From: PALSA-1353 sp036267155
Lineage (GTDB): Bacteria > Planctomycetota > Phycisphaerae > Tepidisphaerales > Tepidisphaeraceae
Length of the DNA stretch: 64,000 nt
Direction: 5' to 3'
Assembly (NCBI GenBank): GCA_036267155.1
Contig: DATAWP010000054.1
Span: forward strand, 1-64,000
Shown here: piece by piece, positions 43,575 through 55,279 of the stretch
How the letters are laid out: each line of letters begins with the position of its first letter
Position numbering within the stretch: the stretch's first letter is position 1
Translations under genes and position numbers: made by a program
The notes under the pieces: model-generated
What the model was told of the DNA's origin: nothing
The model's database searches: none
What the model saw: only the letters and a program-made list of their open reading frames with translations

Positions 43575-44902
43575 TCGCTGTTCCTCGGACCGGATTGCTG
43601 AGCGGAATCGGTGGAGAGGGACCGGCGAGCGTGGCCGCCGGGGCGGGTCGTGCTGCCGCGGGTTGTCGGCCGAGTCGTAGAAACCCGCGTCGCAGCCACC
43701 TTTGTCCCAGCTTCCAGCTTGTCCACGCCGTTGGTCACCACCAATTCACCCGGCGATAAACCTTGCTCGATCTGGATCACATCCTCGCCGTCCACCACCT
43801 GATCGGGCCCCGTCTTGATCTGGCATACTTCCACGGTGCTGTCGGGTTTCACGACGTACACAAATGAAAACCGCGGCCCCGTCTGAACCGCCTCGTAGGG
43901 AATGAGGACGACGTTCTTCAACGTCTTCACCAGCAATCGGACCGTCAGTTGTACGCCAGGAAACAACTCGTTCTTTGTATTGTCAAACTGCGCTTTGAGA
44001 TTGACCGTCCCGGTTGCGTTGCTCACCAGGCTGTCAACGGCGATCAGCTTCCCGGTGGCAAGCACCTGGTCCTGGTTCAGCGCCACCGTTTTCAGCGGCG
44101 GAATCCTGTCTGAGCTGCGGATCACGTCGGGAATGTCGTTCTGCTGAATCGGGAAAACAATCGTGATCGGCTGAAGCTGGGTGATCACCGCCAATCCGTT
44201 TGTGTCGGCGGCATGAACGATGTTCCCCTGATCCACCAGCCGCAGCCCAATGCGTCCGGTGAGCGGCGAGGTGATCGTGCAGTAATTCAGATTCACCTGT
44301 GCGGCATACAGGGCGCCCTGATCGCTTTTGATGATTCCATTGTCCAGGTCCACGGTCGCCTGCTGCGTATCGATCTGCTGCTGCGTGTATGCGCCGGGCG
44401 CTCCCTTGTACCGTTTCAAATTCAACTGATCGTTCGCAAGCGTTGCCTTGTCCTTGGCAAGTTGCCCCTGGGCCTGCTCCAGAGCGGCCTTGTACGGATT
44501 CGGGTCGATCTGTGCGAGCAGATCGCCCTGTTTTACAATCTGGCCCTCTTCGAACGCTACCTTGATCAGCTCCCCATCCACGCGGGTATGAATGGTCACG
44601 GTCCGCAACGGAGTCACCGTGCCGAGCAGTCCCTCGACATAGACGGGCAAATCTCCGCGCCATGACATCGCCGCATCGACGGGAATGCCGCGCGGGCCAA
44701 TTGCGCCGCGGCGATTGGATGGGGTGCTTTCACTGGATCGGATGCGAAAAACGGCGAGACAAGCGATCGCGGCAATTGCGCAAAAGACAATCAGCCAGAC
44801 GAGCCACAACCATCGCCGCTTTTTCGCGGGCGGACCCGGCGGCGTCTGGTCGGTCTGGCGATGCGTTTGTGATGGAACGGCGCCTGCCTCCGCTTTTGTC
44901 AT
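43571..44902 (-). CDS. mdtA: RND efflux membrane-fusion (adaptor) protein, MdtA-like
   Basis: A 443-residue periplasmic adaptor. After about 25 cytoplasmic residues comes one membrane helix (WLWLVWLIVFCAIAAIACLA). Then comes the HlyD/MFP pattern: TVTPLRTVTIHTRVDGELIK, EGQIVKQGDLLAQIDPNPYK, a short helical hairpin, and ITSPLTGRIGLRLVDQGNIV. The C-terminus is a Thr/Arg-rich tail. The ATG at 44902 is used; a GTG at 44911 is also in frame. It is the first gene of the mdtABC-like operon, which is controlled from the 44903-45148 gap. Confidence 0.93.
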   Translation of the reverse strand: MTKAEAGAVPSQTHRQTDQTPPGPPAKKRRWLWLVWLIVFCAIAAIACLAVFRIRSSESTPSNRRGAIGPRGIPVDAAMSWRGDLPVYVEGLLGTVTPLRTVTIHTRVDGELIKVAFEEGQIVKQGDLLAQIDPNPYKAALEQAQGQLAKDKATLANDQLNLKRYKGAPGAYTQQQIDTQQATVDLDNGIIKSDQGALYAAQVNLNYCTITSPLTGRIGLRLVDQGNIVHAADTNGLAVITQLQPITIVFPIQQNDIPDVIRSSDRIPPLKTVALNQDQVLATGKLIAVDSLVSNATGTVNLKAQFDNTKNELFPGVQLTVRLLVKTLKNVVLIPYEAVQTGPRFSFVYVVKPDSTVEVCQIKTGPDQVVDGEDVIQIEQGLSPGELVVTNGVDKLEAGTKVAATRVSTTRPTTRGSTTRPGGHARRSLSTDSAQQSGPRNSE

Positions 44903-44984
44903 AGTTCCCACAAGTCTGCGCCTTTCAATGATATCGGTCCACTGAGGCCGCGTCCAAGTCTTGTTCCCTCGTCCGGTACGCCGG

Positions 44985-45044
44985 GAGAGGGTTGGGTAAG
45001 GGGCATTTTTTCACCCCGTCGACACCCCTCACCCTAACCCTCTC
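44985..45044. repeat. Imperfect inverted repeat (dispersed CCCTAACCCTCTC type)
   Basis: GAGAGGGTTGGGTAAGGGG (44985-45003) and CCCCTCACCCTAACCCTCTC (45025-45044) form an imperfect inverted repeat of about 20 bases per arm. The sequence is of a kind seen scattered in many bacterial genomes. It sits between mdtA and mnmG and covers the likely promoter region of the efflux operon. A frame of about 65 codons over it is not a gene. Confidence 0.65.
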
Positions 45045-45148
45045 GCCATGAGTACCTGGGGCGAGCGGAACACGGGAACTCTCCCGCCTTTGTAACGCGT
45101 CGGAAAGCCCTTTTGTCCGCATTCAAATCATGCGCCCGATAACGCCGG

Positions 45149-46953
<1,805 letters not shown>

Positions 46954-46957
<4 letters not shown>

Positions 46958-48711
46958 TTCGGCCATTCCCTGACGACCACCTGGCCCGATGGGTCTTCCC
47001 ACAAAATCGGGCCGCCGATGTAAGAATCCGGATCGCGAATCGCGACGATCATCATACCCGGTGTGTCGGGCGGAATCCTGCCCGACAAAATCAGCGGGAT
47101 GCGTTCGGATTCCGGATGAAAATTCCCAGCCGGCTCGGAAATCGGAAACGGCATGTCATCGGATTTTCGCCAGCAGAGATACGTCGTCCACTTTTCGGAG
47201 TTATCAACGATGGTATTCGGCGGCGTGTTGCGCTGAATCCAAGCGCAGGCCTTGAGGAACGAAGGAGGCGGCATGGCGACTTTGGCCATGCTTTTGCCTT
47301 CCTGCTTGAGCTGCGGCTGCCCCATGCTGAGTCCGGCCAAAAATTTCCACTGGGCCCAATCCCCCAGCGGCGCGGCGAAGATCAGCAACATGGTGATCCA
47401 CAGTGGAATGCGAAGCTTCTGCCGCAAATACCAAATAGCAGCGCCGGCAAAGATGGGCAGGAAATAATTCAAATCGCCCAGAAAACGCGAAGGGGTGAAG
47501 AATGTGAAGGCGCCTTTGTGCAGGGCGCGGAGCGTCATCGGAACAAGGTCCTCGCCGATGACGAACATGACAACCAAAGCGAAGGACGGAATCGCCACGA
47601 TCGGAGGACAGCGAAACTTGTGGATCAGGCAAAGCGCAATTCCCGCGAGCGCGAACAGGGTAAGGGCATATCCGAATTCGCGAGGCAGGTCCCAAAGCGG
47701 CAGAACATATTCTCCCCCCGCGACGATGCCGGTGGCGGAAAGACTGCCCAGGCGCAGCGCATACGGGGCGAGGAAAAAAGCGTCGAGCAGGATCGCGGCG
47801 GCGGCCGGGATCGCCAGGGATTTCCAGGATCTTCCATCGTTGTCAACGAACTTTTGCCACAGGATCAAAAGCAGCAGGATGACGCCGCTGACGACCATGA
47901 CGTGGTGATGGACCAAAACGGTCGCGGCGTACAGGACCGCCATCGATGCCTGGGCGAGCCGCCGGGGAGCATCGAGCCAAACGCACAGCATGGCCATGAA
48001 CAGCAACATCGCCAGTTCGTTGGGGATTCCGCCCCAGCGGAAGTAGTCGTTGCTTCCGGCCCACGCCCAAAGTCCGTACACCGCGGCGGAATACAAAGCG
48101 ATGGACGGGCTGTCCGTGGCCCGGCGGGCGAAGACGTAAATCTGCGCCGTCGTCAGAATGCCGAGAAAGGGGATCAGGTCCTTGAACGTCGTGTGCAGCG
48201 GCAGGCCGGACAGCGCCGACAACACGACGATCAGCACGTGGCTGCCGGTGGGATAGTTCAGCTTCACGTTCGCAAACGGGCTCCAATCATTGATGGCATG
48301 TTGGGTGATCTGAATTTTTTTGGCGAGGATGAGGTGGAAGGTCGGGTCCAGCGATCCAGGCGGCAACTGAAGCGGAAGGGCCAGGGCAAATCGGCTGACC
48401 CCCACCAGCACCAGCACGACCAGCATCAAGACCTGCGCGGCCGAATCGGCGCCGGGAGCGCGGCGCGAAAAGGATTTGATCCAGAGTCCAGCCGCGACGA
48501 GGGCAACGCAGGCCCACAATGGATAAAACCATCGCAGATCAATGTAGCTCGCCGCCGACGCCAGAAACACCGCCAGCGCCAAGCCAAGCGAGGAGCCATT
48601 GGCGCATCGCTCAAGAAAATTGTTTCCCAGCGAGAAATGGCGGGCGAGAAACATTCCCGGAATGAGCAGGGCCAGAATGCCGGCCAGGAAGCGAATCAGC
48701 TCCATCGCCAT
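46954..48711 (-). CDS. GT-C-like polytopic membrane protein, paralog 1
   Basis: A 585-residue membrane protein with roughly 12 helices. It begins MAMELIRFLAGILALLIPG. The first large loop has PPGSLDPTFHLILAKKIQ, reminiscent of the acidic/His motif of GT-C glycosyltransferases, and NYPTGSHVLIVVLSALSGLP is the next landmark. The C-terminal 110 residues are soluble (ACAWIQRNTPPNTIVDNSEK, GPILWEDPSGQVVVREW). It is clearly a paralog of the next gene upstream (48933-50657). It probably transfers a sugar from a lipid carrier at the outer face of the membrane, but the substrate is unknown. Confidence 0.75.
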
Positions 48712-48932
48712 CGATTGACAGTGAACGCGAACGAGTAAAGAAATGCAAATACGGGAAGCTGCCAAGGGGATATGTGGTTCAGCCGACGAGGTGAGGAAGA
48801 AAAGGATGATCGGTTACGATCTTCATGGCCGACGAAGGCGTGAGCTCGAATATTAGAAGTCGTTGCCGCCTGGGGCGTCGCTGCCGGCGTGAAAATGGTC
48901 GAGCAGGCCCTTTGCAACCGAAAAATGGATGT

Positions 48933-50657
48933 TTAGCTTCCGTGCCTGGGGGCTGACCAGACTTGAATCACTTTGAAATCGGAATCGCGCCAAAGAACGG
49001 GTTGCGCCGCGGGCGCATCGATCGGCACAATCTTCACGATTTTCATGTCGGGCGAATCCGGCGGGATTTCTCCAGACATGATTTCGCCCAGACGATTCAA
49101 GACCGCTGCGTGATCAACGACGGCTTCGGAATCCGGCAGCGGAGTGAACGTTGCGCGACGCCAAGTGAGATAGGTTGTCCAATCGTCGCGGTTCAGGACG
49201 ACGGTCGAGGACGGCGTGTGATCGCGAATCCAACGGCAAGCCTGGACGAATCCCGGAGGCACGACGTCATCGGGGACGAACAGCCGGCGCCATTGCCGGT
49301 AATCGGCGAGTCCGGCAACGCATATCGCCGCCAAAAGCCAAGGGCGAGTAATCTTCAGCGACGATTGGATAAACGTCAGGAACGAGCCGGCCAACAGCGG
49401 AAGGAAGTAATTCAGATCGGTGAGGAACCGAGACGGAGCCAGTGCGATCGCCGGAGGTTTTCCAAACGCTTGCATCAGCATCGGGATGAGATATTCGGTG
49501 GCGAGGAAGGCGCCGGCGAGCGTTCCGAGGGCGCAAAACAGGATCGGATGAAATCGCGGCCGCCGCTTCGCCAGCAAGATCACCAGCCCCGCTAATGCCG
49601 CGGGGGCGTTGACGAATCCGATGCCGCGGAGGATGTCCAGGATTTTGAGGGGGGGCTCACTGTTGTGAAGAACGGTGGTGGAATGCAGCAGCGAGATCTT
49701 CATGGCGTAGGAAACGAGAAAAGGCGCGTCGAGCGCCAGCGCCGCGATCACCGCCATCGCCAGAACGGACCGCATCGAAGCGGCGTTGAATCGAGATGGA
49801 GGAACGATCAACAGCACGGCCAGCAGCAGTCCGCCGACCACCGCGACGTGACTGTGAACGAGAATCACGCCAGCGAACATGAGCGCCATGAGCAAAACGC
49901 GCACGGCGATTGGGGCGGAATGCAGCCATAGCGTGAGCATCGCCAGGAGAAACAGCATTCCCAATTCGTTCGGCAATCCACCCCAGCGGTAGTAGTCAAT
50001 GCTGCCGAACCAGGCCCACAGCCCGTAGGCGGCGGCGGACCAAATGGCGACGGATTCATCACCCGCGGCCCGGCGGGCGAAGAGATAAATCTGCGCGGTG
50101 GACAACACGCCCAGAAGCGGAATGAAATCTTTGAAGACTGTTTCCAGCGGCAAGCGCGAGAAGGCGGCCAGAACGACCAGCAGGGTGTGACTGCCGGTCG
50201 GATAGTTCAGGGCGATGGATTCGAACGGCCGCCAATCGGAGATGGAGTGGTGCGCGAGCCGGATTTTTTCCGCGAGGACAAGGTGAAACGTGGGATCGAA
50301 CGGCCCCTCGGGCAGAGCCTGGGGCAGAGCGGCGGCAAAGCGGGTGACGGCCACAAGAATCAGAATCGCCAGGATCCAGCCGTTGGACCGCGTGGGATGA
50401 TCGGTGCGTTTTTTTGCGCGCGCGATCCCCAAGCCGAGGCAAGCCGCGGCAACGACGACCCAGATGGGATAGAACCAGCGTAGATCAAAGTGGCTGATCA
50501 CCGAAGCGAGATAAACAGCCCCCGCCAACCCGATGCAACTGCCGTAGGTCCATCGCTCGACGCGATCGGCGCCGATGGAAAAAGCCCCGGCGAGCCAGAT
50601 TCCGGGAATCAGAAGAATCAGCGATCCAAACGCGAAGCGGAGGAATTCGACGGCCAT
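48933..50657 (-). CDS. GT-C-like polytopic membrane protein, paralog 2
   Basis: A 574-residue membrane protein. It begins MAVEFLRFAFGSLILLIPGI and has PEGPFDPTFHLVLAEKIRLA and NYPTGSHTLLVVLAAFSRLP, matching paralog 1 position by position. It also shares IYLFARRAAGDESVAIWSAA with IYVFARRATDSPSIALYSAA. Its C-terminal soluble part (RWIRDHTPSSTVVLNRDDWT) also matches. The pair arose by tandem duplication. The gene starts one base after the pseudopilin stop, so it belongs to that operon. Function as for paralog 1. Confidence 0.75.
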   Translation of the reverse strand: MAVEFLRFAFGSLILLIPGIWLAGAFSIGADRVERWTYGSCIGLAGAVYLASVISHFDLRWFYPIWVVVAAACLGLGIARAKKRTDHPTRSNGWILAILILVAVTRFAAALPQALPEGPFDPTFHLVLAEKIRLAHHSISDWRPFESIALNYPTGSHTLLVVLAAFSRLPLETVFKDFIPLLGVLSTAQIYLFARRAAGDESVAIWSAAAYGLWAWFGSIDYYRWGGLPNELGMLFLLAMLTLWLHSAPIAVRVLLMALMFAGVILVHSHVAVVGGLLLAVLLIVPPSRFNAASMRSVLAMAVIAALALDAPFLVSYAMKISLLHSTTVLHNSEPPLKILDILRGIGFVNAPAALAGLVILLAKRRPRFHPILFCALGTLAGAFLATEYLIPMLMQAFGKPPAIALAPSRFLTDLNYFLPLLAGSFLTFIQSSLKITRPWLLAAICVAGLADYRQWRRLFVPDDVVPPGFVQACRWIRDHTPSSTVVLNRDDWTTYLTWRRATFTPLPDSEAVVDHAAVLNRLGEIMSGEIPPDSPDMKIVKIVPIDAPAAQPVLWRDSDFKVIQVWSAPRHGS

Positions 50658-50658
50658 G

Positions 50659-51402
50659 TCATTGGGAGGGGGGGGTGGGGGTGGACGTCGGGTTGGCGAA
50701 ATCCCACGGATCGACAAGCTGGTCGTAGCTGTTCTGCGAGATGATTTCAGTATCGACGTGCATATCAAGCATAAGATAATTGGATCCGACGGTTATGCCG
50801 TGGCGGAACGGATCGACGGCTTTGGCGTAATCGCCGTATTCCATGTAGTAGTCGCCAGTCGCGGAGACCTTTTCGCCCATCAAAATCGCATCGGATGGCG
50901 ATGTGTGATTGGGCAACGGGCGGCCGTATTTTTCGTTGTAGTAGGCCATGTACTCGTTCAGGATGTAGGTGTGCTGCGCATTGGGGAGCGGATCGGTGTC
51001 CGTGGGACACAGCATGATGGGCGGGTTCCAAACATTGAAGACGAGTACGGTCCAGACGTTGTAGGTATAGGCGTTCCACTGGTCGGGAGACGCCAACACC
51101 AGGGCGTTGCCCGGACCCGTATTGGTCAGGGTGCCGTCATCTGGACTGTGAAGGTACACATTCGTATTGCTCCAGCCCAGGCCATTTGGGAACAGATAAC
51201 CGTCGTTCTGGTCAGCATATTGCAGCAGCGCCAATCCGACCTGGCGCATGTTGCTCATGCACTGAACGGTCATCGATTGCTGGCGAGCCTTCGAGAGTGC
51301 GGGAAGCAGAATCGCGATCAGCACGGCGATGATGCCGATGACCACCAGAAGCTCCACGAGCGTGAAGGCGCCCGGATGGCGAAGCTGCAACGGTTTTTTC
51401 AT
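50659..51402 (-). CDS. Pseudopilin-like prepilin cleavage/methylation protein
   Basis: A 247-residue protein from the ATG at 51402. The leader MKKPLQLRHPGAFTLVELLV is a classic prepilin signal; VIGIIAVLIAILLPALSKAR follows. The C-terminal region has MLCPTDTDPLPN, NHTSPSDAILMGEKVSATGD and YLMLDMHVDTE, an H-X9-DG-like ending that has drifted (MHVDTE). It should be cleaved and methylated and may join a type II secretion pseudopilus. It is one base from the membrane paralog. Confidence 0.85.
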   Translation of the reverse strand: MKKPLQLRHPGAFTLVELLVVIGIIAVLIAILLPALSKARQQSMTVQCMSNMRQVGLALLQYADQNDGYLFPNGLGWSNTNVYLHSPDDGTLTNTGPGNALVLASPDQWNAYTYNVWTVLVFNVWNPPIMLCPTDTDPLPNAQHTYILNEYMAYYNEKYGRPLPNHTSPSDAILMGEKVSATGDYYMEYGDYAKAVDPFRHGITVGSNYLMLDMHVDTEIISQNSYDQLVDPWDFANPTSTPTPPSQ

Positions 51403-51437
51403 GCCCGGCCTCCCACGATTGAGTGGACACGCGGATT

Positions 51438-52328
51438 CTACCCTAATTGACGCATCTGGCGAATCCGTATTGCATGAAAATGTTCGAGAAAGCTCCATTG
51501 CGGCTTCCAGCCCAGCATGGCTTGCGCCTTTTCAGTGACGACGGGGCTTTTGAATTCGGGCCAATCGGGGGGCAGGGGCGGAAAATCCGGATGATGCTTT
51601 TCCAAACGCTGCCGCAGCGGAAAGACGGAAAGGATATCCGGGGCCGAGAGATTGTAGATTTCGCAGCCGCTCCTTCCGAACTCGACGGCCGCCGCGAATG
51701 CGCGGGCGAGATCGGTCGCGTGAATAAATGTATTGAATCCATCATGAAGCGGGCCGTCGTTCTGTTCGAAGTGCCGCCACTGGGCGTTGTCGAAATCCTG
51801 AATCATCACCCAGGGAAAGCGGAAAATCGAGATCGACGCTCCATCGTGCCCGCAAAGGTATTTCGCGAACGTCTCGTTGGCGACCTTTGACACGGCATAG
51901 GCGTTCATGGGTTGAATGGGATAGGTTTCGTCAATCGGAAACCGACAGGGCGAAACGCTGCCCGCACCCCAGCAGCCGTAGACCTGACAACTGCTTGCAT
52001 AGACGGCGTGCCGCAGGTGCAGATCGGCCGCCGCTTGCAAAACAACCGATCCCGAGCGGGCGTTGGTCCAATACACCTCATCGAGCGGCACGCCCCCCTC
52101 AAGGTTGGGAATCTCCGCGAGATGGCAGACGGCATCACACGTCGCGAGCACCGGGGTCACGGATTCGCGCAGGCGGATGTCGCAATCGACGAATCGGGCG
52201 CGATCGTCGTCGCCGGGACGGCGGTCGAGGTTCACGACCTGGTGTCCGCGATCGAGCAGTTCACGGACGATGAATCGTCCTACGCGCCCACTGCCGCCGG
52301 TCACCGCGATGCGAAGAGATCCAGCCAT
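51438..52328 (-). CDS. NAD-dependent sugar epimerase/dehydratase (extended SDR)
   Basis: A 296-residue extended SDR protein from the ATG at 52328. The Rossmann motif is IAVTGGSGRVGRFIVRELLD, and the catalytic Tyr/Lys are in NAYAVSKVANETFAKYL, with the Ser in YASSCQVYG. VNLDRRPG has the Asp for NAD. UDP-glucose 4-epimerase-like and related nucleotide-sugar enzymes share this plan; the exact substrate is not clear. It is 36 bases upstream of the pseudopilin gene and reads the same way, so it may lead the operon. Confidence 0.88.
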   Translation of the reverse strand: MAGSLRIAVTGGSGRVGRFIVRELLDRGHQVVNLDRRPGDDDRARFVDCDIRLRESVTPVLATCDAVCHLAEIPNLEGGVPLDEVYWTNARSGSVVLQAAADLHLRHAVYASSCQVYGCWGAGSVSPCRFPIDETYPIQPMNAYAVSKVANETFAKYLCGHDGASISIFRFPWVMIQDFDNAQWRHFEQNDGPLHDGFNTFIHATDLARAFAAAVEFGRSGCEIYNLSAPDILSVFPLRQRLEKHHPDFPPLPPDWPEFKSPVVTEKAQAMLGWKPQWSFLEHFHAIRIRQMRQLG

Positions 52329-52430
52329 CAGGGTTGAAGGATACCGGGAAAACCGAAACCGGGAAATGAGCGTGTGCGCGGGATGATACTGCTCATCGTG
52401 ACATGCTCGCGGACTCATCCGGATGATCGG

Positions 52431-52555
52431 ACCGCAAAGACGCAAAGGACGCAGAGAATTAAATCGGGTCAATAATTGCATTGAATTTAGAATCGCTCTG
52501 GTTTTCAGGGCATGTCTCCGCGTTCTCTGGGCCTCGGGTAGAGCGGGCGGTGAAT
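52431..52555. repeat. Dispersed inverted repeat of the CGCAAAGACGCAAAG type
   Basis: The left arm ACCGCAAAGACGCAAAGGAC (52431-52450) and its continuation GCAGAGAA are matched by a diverged right arm near 52516-52555 (CTCCGCGTTCTCTGGGCC, ending GGCGGTGAAT). The pattern is a known kind of short intergenic mobile-like repeat. It sits between the SDR gene and the TMTC-like gene. Confidence 0.5.
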
Positions 52556-52618
52556 CAGATTTTTCATCGCGAAAATCGGCGACCGGCGCAATTTGTTCTG
52601 ATCATCTTCTTGGCTAGG

Positions 52619-54202
52619 ATGGATTGGGTGAACCCACCAGAGGCAATGGAAAATCGCCGCGGCTGGAGGCAATGGGGGCCGGCGGCGGTCAGCGCGGCTC
52701 TGGCGCTGGCGCTCTATGCCGTGACGCTCGGCGGAACGTACATCTACGACGACGCGGTCATCATCGGACTGGACGATCGTGTCCAACATGCAAAACATTG
52801 GCGGCAATTCTGGACGCACGATTATTTCAACGGGGGGATCGACAACCTCTATCGTCCGCTGGTTTCCCAGAGCTACGGGCTGCAATGGTGGCTGCACGGC
52901 AATCGGCCGTGGGCGTTTCACCTGGTGAATCTCCTCCTGAACGCCGGCGTGTGCGCGCTGGTGGCGGAATTCGCCCGGCGATTGGTCGATTGGCGCGTCG
53001 GGCTGATCGCGGGGTTGCTCTTTGCAGCACATCCGGTGCATAGCGAAGCGGTCGCGGGAATCGTCGGGCGGGCCGAATTGGCCTGCGCGGTCGGCGTCGT
53101 CGGGGCGATGGTGCTGTTTCTTAAATGTCCCATGACCAAGCCTCGCGCGCTGGCGATCTCCGGCTTGTGTCTCGTCGCGATCTTGAGCAAGGAACAGGGG
53201 CTGCTCATGCCATTTTTGCTGGCCGCGCTGCTGCCGGTGCGGCGGGCGATGTTCGCGAAGGAGCCCGCATTAACGTTCGAGCAGCATAATGCCCAGCACC
53301 AAGCGATGTCTCTGACGTTTGTCCTTGTCCTCTGGAGCGTCATCGGCGTCATTATTCTGCGGGAGGAAATTCTCCACCTGAAGTTCGAATGGGACCGCGG
53401 ATTTCTGGACATCGCGATGCAGCCGATGATCCATTCGCCGCGGGTCGATCGCTGGCTGATTCCGCTGGGACTGCTGGGCAGATATTTCCAGTTGCTCGTG
53501 GCGCCGGTGAAGTTGTCAATCGACTACGGCCTGACGGTTTTGCGTCCCACGATCGCACGGGATGATCCGTATCTTTGGCTCGGCGCGGCGGTACTGCTCG
53601 CCTGGATGATTGGGCTGGTTGTGAGCCTCTTGCGTCGCAGTTGGACCGTGGCGTTTTGCCTGGTCGCGTTGGCGCTGACCTATTCGATGGCATCCAACGT
53701 CGTGATGATCGCGGCGATCTTCGGCGAGCGCCTGATGTATCTGCCGTCGGTCTTTTTCCTGATTCTGGTCGCGATGGCGATGGCCCGATTGCCGGCAAAG
53801 GTTTGGAGAATTCTGCTGCTGGTTATGGTGCTGCTCGGTTGCGTCCGGACCTGGACCTACGTCCGCCGCTGGAACGATCGCGATGCGTTTTACGAATATG
53901 CTCTAAAGGAACAGCCGCAGTCGCTGAAGATTCATCTTCTGGTCTCCGATGCGGATTATCAGAAAGGCCAATTGGCCGCCGCCCGGCGCGTGATGAATGA
54001 TGCGATCTCGATCTATCCGGATTATTGGGAGCTGTGGAAGATGTGCGCGTTGATCGACTCGAAGTCCGGCGATTGGGACAAGGCCGTGGCCGACTGGCAG
54101 CGGGCATTCGACCTGCATCCGGCTGAATCGGTGGTCGATCAATTGTCCAAAGCCATGGATATGCGCAACAAACACGCGGCTGCGACGAGGGGAAAGCAAT
54201 AG
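52619..54202 (+). CDS. TMTC-like membrane protein with C-terminal TPR motifs
   Basis: A 527-residue protein from the ATG at 52619 (an ATG at 52643 is also possible). The first loop has TYIYDDAVIIG with paired Asp, then NLYRPLVSQSYGLQWWLHG and HLVNLLLNAGVCALVAEFAR, which matches the GT-C O-mannosyltransferase-like TMTC family. About 11 helices follow (LFAAHPVHSEAVAGIVGRAE, AILSKEQGLLMPFLLAALLP). The C-terminal 100 residues form two or three TPR-like helix pairs (SDADYQKGQLAAARRVMNDA). A REP-like terminator follows. It probably glycosylates an exported protein or lipid, but this is an inference. Confidence 0.82.
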   Translation: MDWVNPPEAMENRRGWRQWGPAAVSAALALALYAVTLGGTYIYDDAVIIGLDDRVQHAKHWRQFWTHDYFNGGIDNLYRPLVSQSYGLQWWLHGNRPWAFHLVNLLLNAGVCALVAEFARRLVDWRVGLIAGLLFAAHPVHSEAVAGIVGRAELACAVGVVGAMVLFLKCPMTKPRALAISGLCLVAILSKEQGLLMPFLLAALLPVRRAMFAKEPALTFEQHNAQHQAMSLTFVLVLWSVIGVIILREEILHLKFEWDRGFLDIAMQPMIHSPRVDRWLIPLGLLGRYFQLLVAPVKLSIDYGLTVLRPTIARDDPYLWLGAAVLLAWMIGLVVSLLRRSWTVAFCLVALALTYSMASNVVMIAAIFGERLMYLPSVFFLILVAMAMARLPAKVWRILLLVMVLLGCVRTWTYVRRWNDRDAFYEYALKEQPQSLKIHLLVSDADYQKGQLAAARRVMNDAISIYPDYWELWKMCALIDSKSGDWDKAVADWQRAFDLHPAESVVDQLSKAMDMRNKHAAATRGKQ

Positions 54203-54228
54203 GAGTGTTCAGCGGAGATATCGCGTTC

Positions 54229-54262
54229 GAAGCCCGCAGGATGGCTATTCTGCGGCTTTTTT
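54229..54262 (+). terminator. Intrinsic terminator formed by a REP-like hairpin (copy 3)
   Basis: CCGCAGGAT (54234-54242) pairs with ATTCTGCGG (54247-54255, one G-T pair), followed by C and six T. It ends the TMTC-like transcript and on the other strand meets the stop of the aldo/keto reductase. The sequence CGAAGCCCGCAGGATGGCTA matches the hairpin upstream of the transposase at 19545. Confidence 0.78.
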
Positions 54263-55263
54263 CAGGAGCGCGTCATGGTCTGCGCGCAGGGGTCGAATGC
54301 GGCGCGGATTTGCGCGAAATCATCTTGCGTGAAAGAAAACTTTGCCGCCTGTGCGTTGTGCTCGGCTTGTTTGGCGTTGCGGGCGCCGACGAGGGCGGCG
54401 GTAATGCCGGGCTGATGGATCGTCCACTGGATCATCGTTTGCGCAAAACTGGCTCCATGGGCGTCGGCAATCGGCTTGATCGTTTGCAGGGCATCGGCGA
54501 TCCGCCGGCGATTTTCGATCGTGAAAAACCGGTGATGTGAACGGTGATCGGAATCGGGGAATTTGCGGTCCGGGGGAACCGCGCCGGCCAATAGGCCGCG
54601 CTCCAGCGGGGAATAACAGATCGTGGCAATATTCTTTTCACGAGAGAATGGAAGCACTTCGCGCTCGATGTCGCGCTGTATGACGCTGTAGGAGGGCTGA
54701 TTGCTCGCCAGCGGAACGGCGGCCGCGGCTCGCTGAAGCCAGTCCAATGGGAAATTGCTGACGCCGATGGCGCGAATCTTGCCCTGCTGACGCAGCTTTT
54801 CCATTGCCCGCATGGAGTCCTCGACAGGCGTGTCCACATCGGGACGGTGAATCTGGTAGAGATCGATCACGTCAATGCCGAGGCGTTTGAGGCTCTGCTC
54901 GCATTCCCAGAGGATGGCTTCGGGCCGGGAATTTCGGCGGATCGTGACGTTCTTGCCGGTCAGATCTTTGTCCATCCAGGCGCCGGAACCTTCGTCGCTG
55001 TCCCAGCGATTGCCGCATTTGGTGGCGATAACGACCTTGTCGCGGCGACCCTTGATGGCTTGGCCGACAAGCCTCTCGCTGAGTCCGAAGCCGTAGATGG
55101 CGGCGGTGTCGATGGTGTTCACGCCGTTGTCAATGCTGGCGCGGATGGCATCCAGCGCGTCCTGATCGTTGCTGCCGCCCCACAACCATCCGCCGATGGC
55201 CCATGCGCCGAAAATGATCGGCGTCACGTTTACGCCGGAATTGCCCAGTTGCCGCGTTTTCAT
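54262..55263 (-). CDS. Aldo/keto reductase
   Basis: A 333-residue AKR barrel protein from the ATG at 55263. It has MKTRQLGNSGVNVTPIIFGA, the tetrad residues in GVNTIDTAAIYGFGLSE, VIATKCGNRW and LYQIHRPDVDTP, the helper motif RAIGVSNFPLDWLQ and the NADP-binding end IQWTIHQPGITAALVGARNA. It oxidises or reduces an unknown sugar or carbonyl substrate. It is divergent from the TlyA-like gene across a tandem repeat. Confidence 0.9.
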   Translation of the reverse strand: MKTRQLGNSGVNVTPIIFGAWAIGGWLWGGSNDQDALDAIRASIDNGVNTIDTAAIYGFGLSERLVGQAIKGRRDKVVIATKCGNRWDSDEGSGAWMDKDLTGKNVTIRRNSRPEAILWECEQSLKRLGIDVIDLYQIHRPDVDTPVEDSMRAMEKLRQQGKIRAIGVSNFPLDWLQRAAAAVPLASNQPSYSVIQRDIEREVLPFSREKNIATICYSPLERGLLAGAVPPDRKFPDSDHRSHHRFFTIENRRRIADALQTIKPIADAHGASFAQTMIQWTIHQPGITAALVGARNAKQAEHNAQAAKFSFTQDDFAQIRAAFDPCAQTMTRS

Positions 55264-55279
55264 CCCGATCCACTCCCGC

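Noticed and set aside
41868..43601. Plus-strand 577-codon frame opposite mdtB
   Set aside because: Antisense to a well-conserved RND permease. Long antisense frames are expected in G+C-rich genes.
44925..45122. 65-codon minus frame between mdtA and mnmG
   Set aside because: It lies across an intergenic inverted repeat and has no homology.
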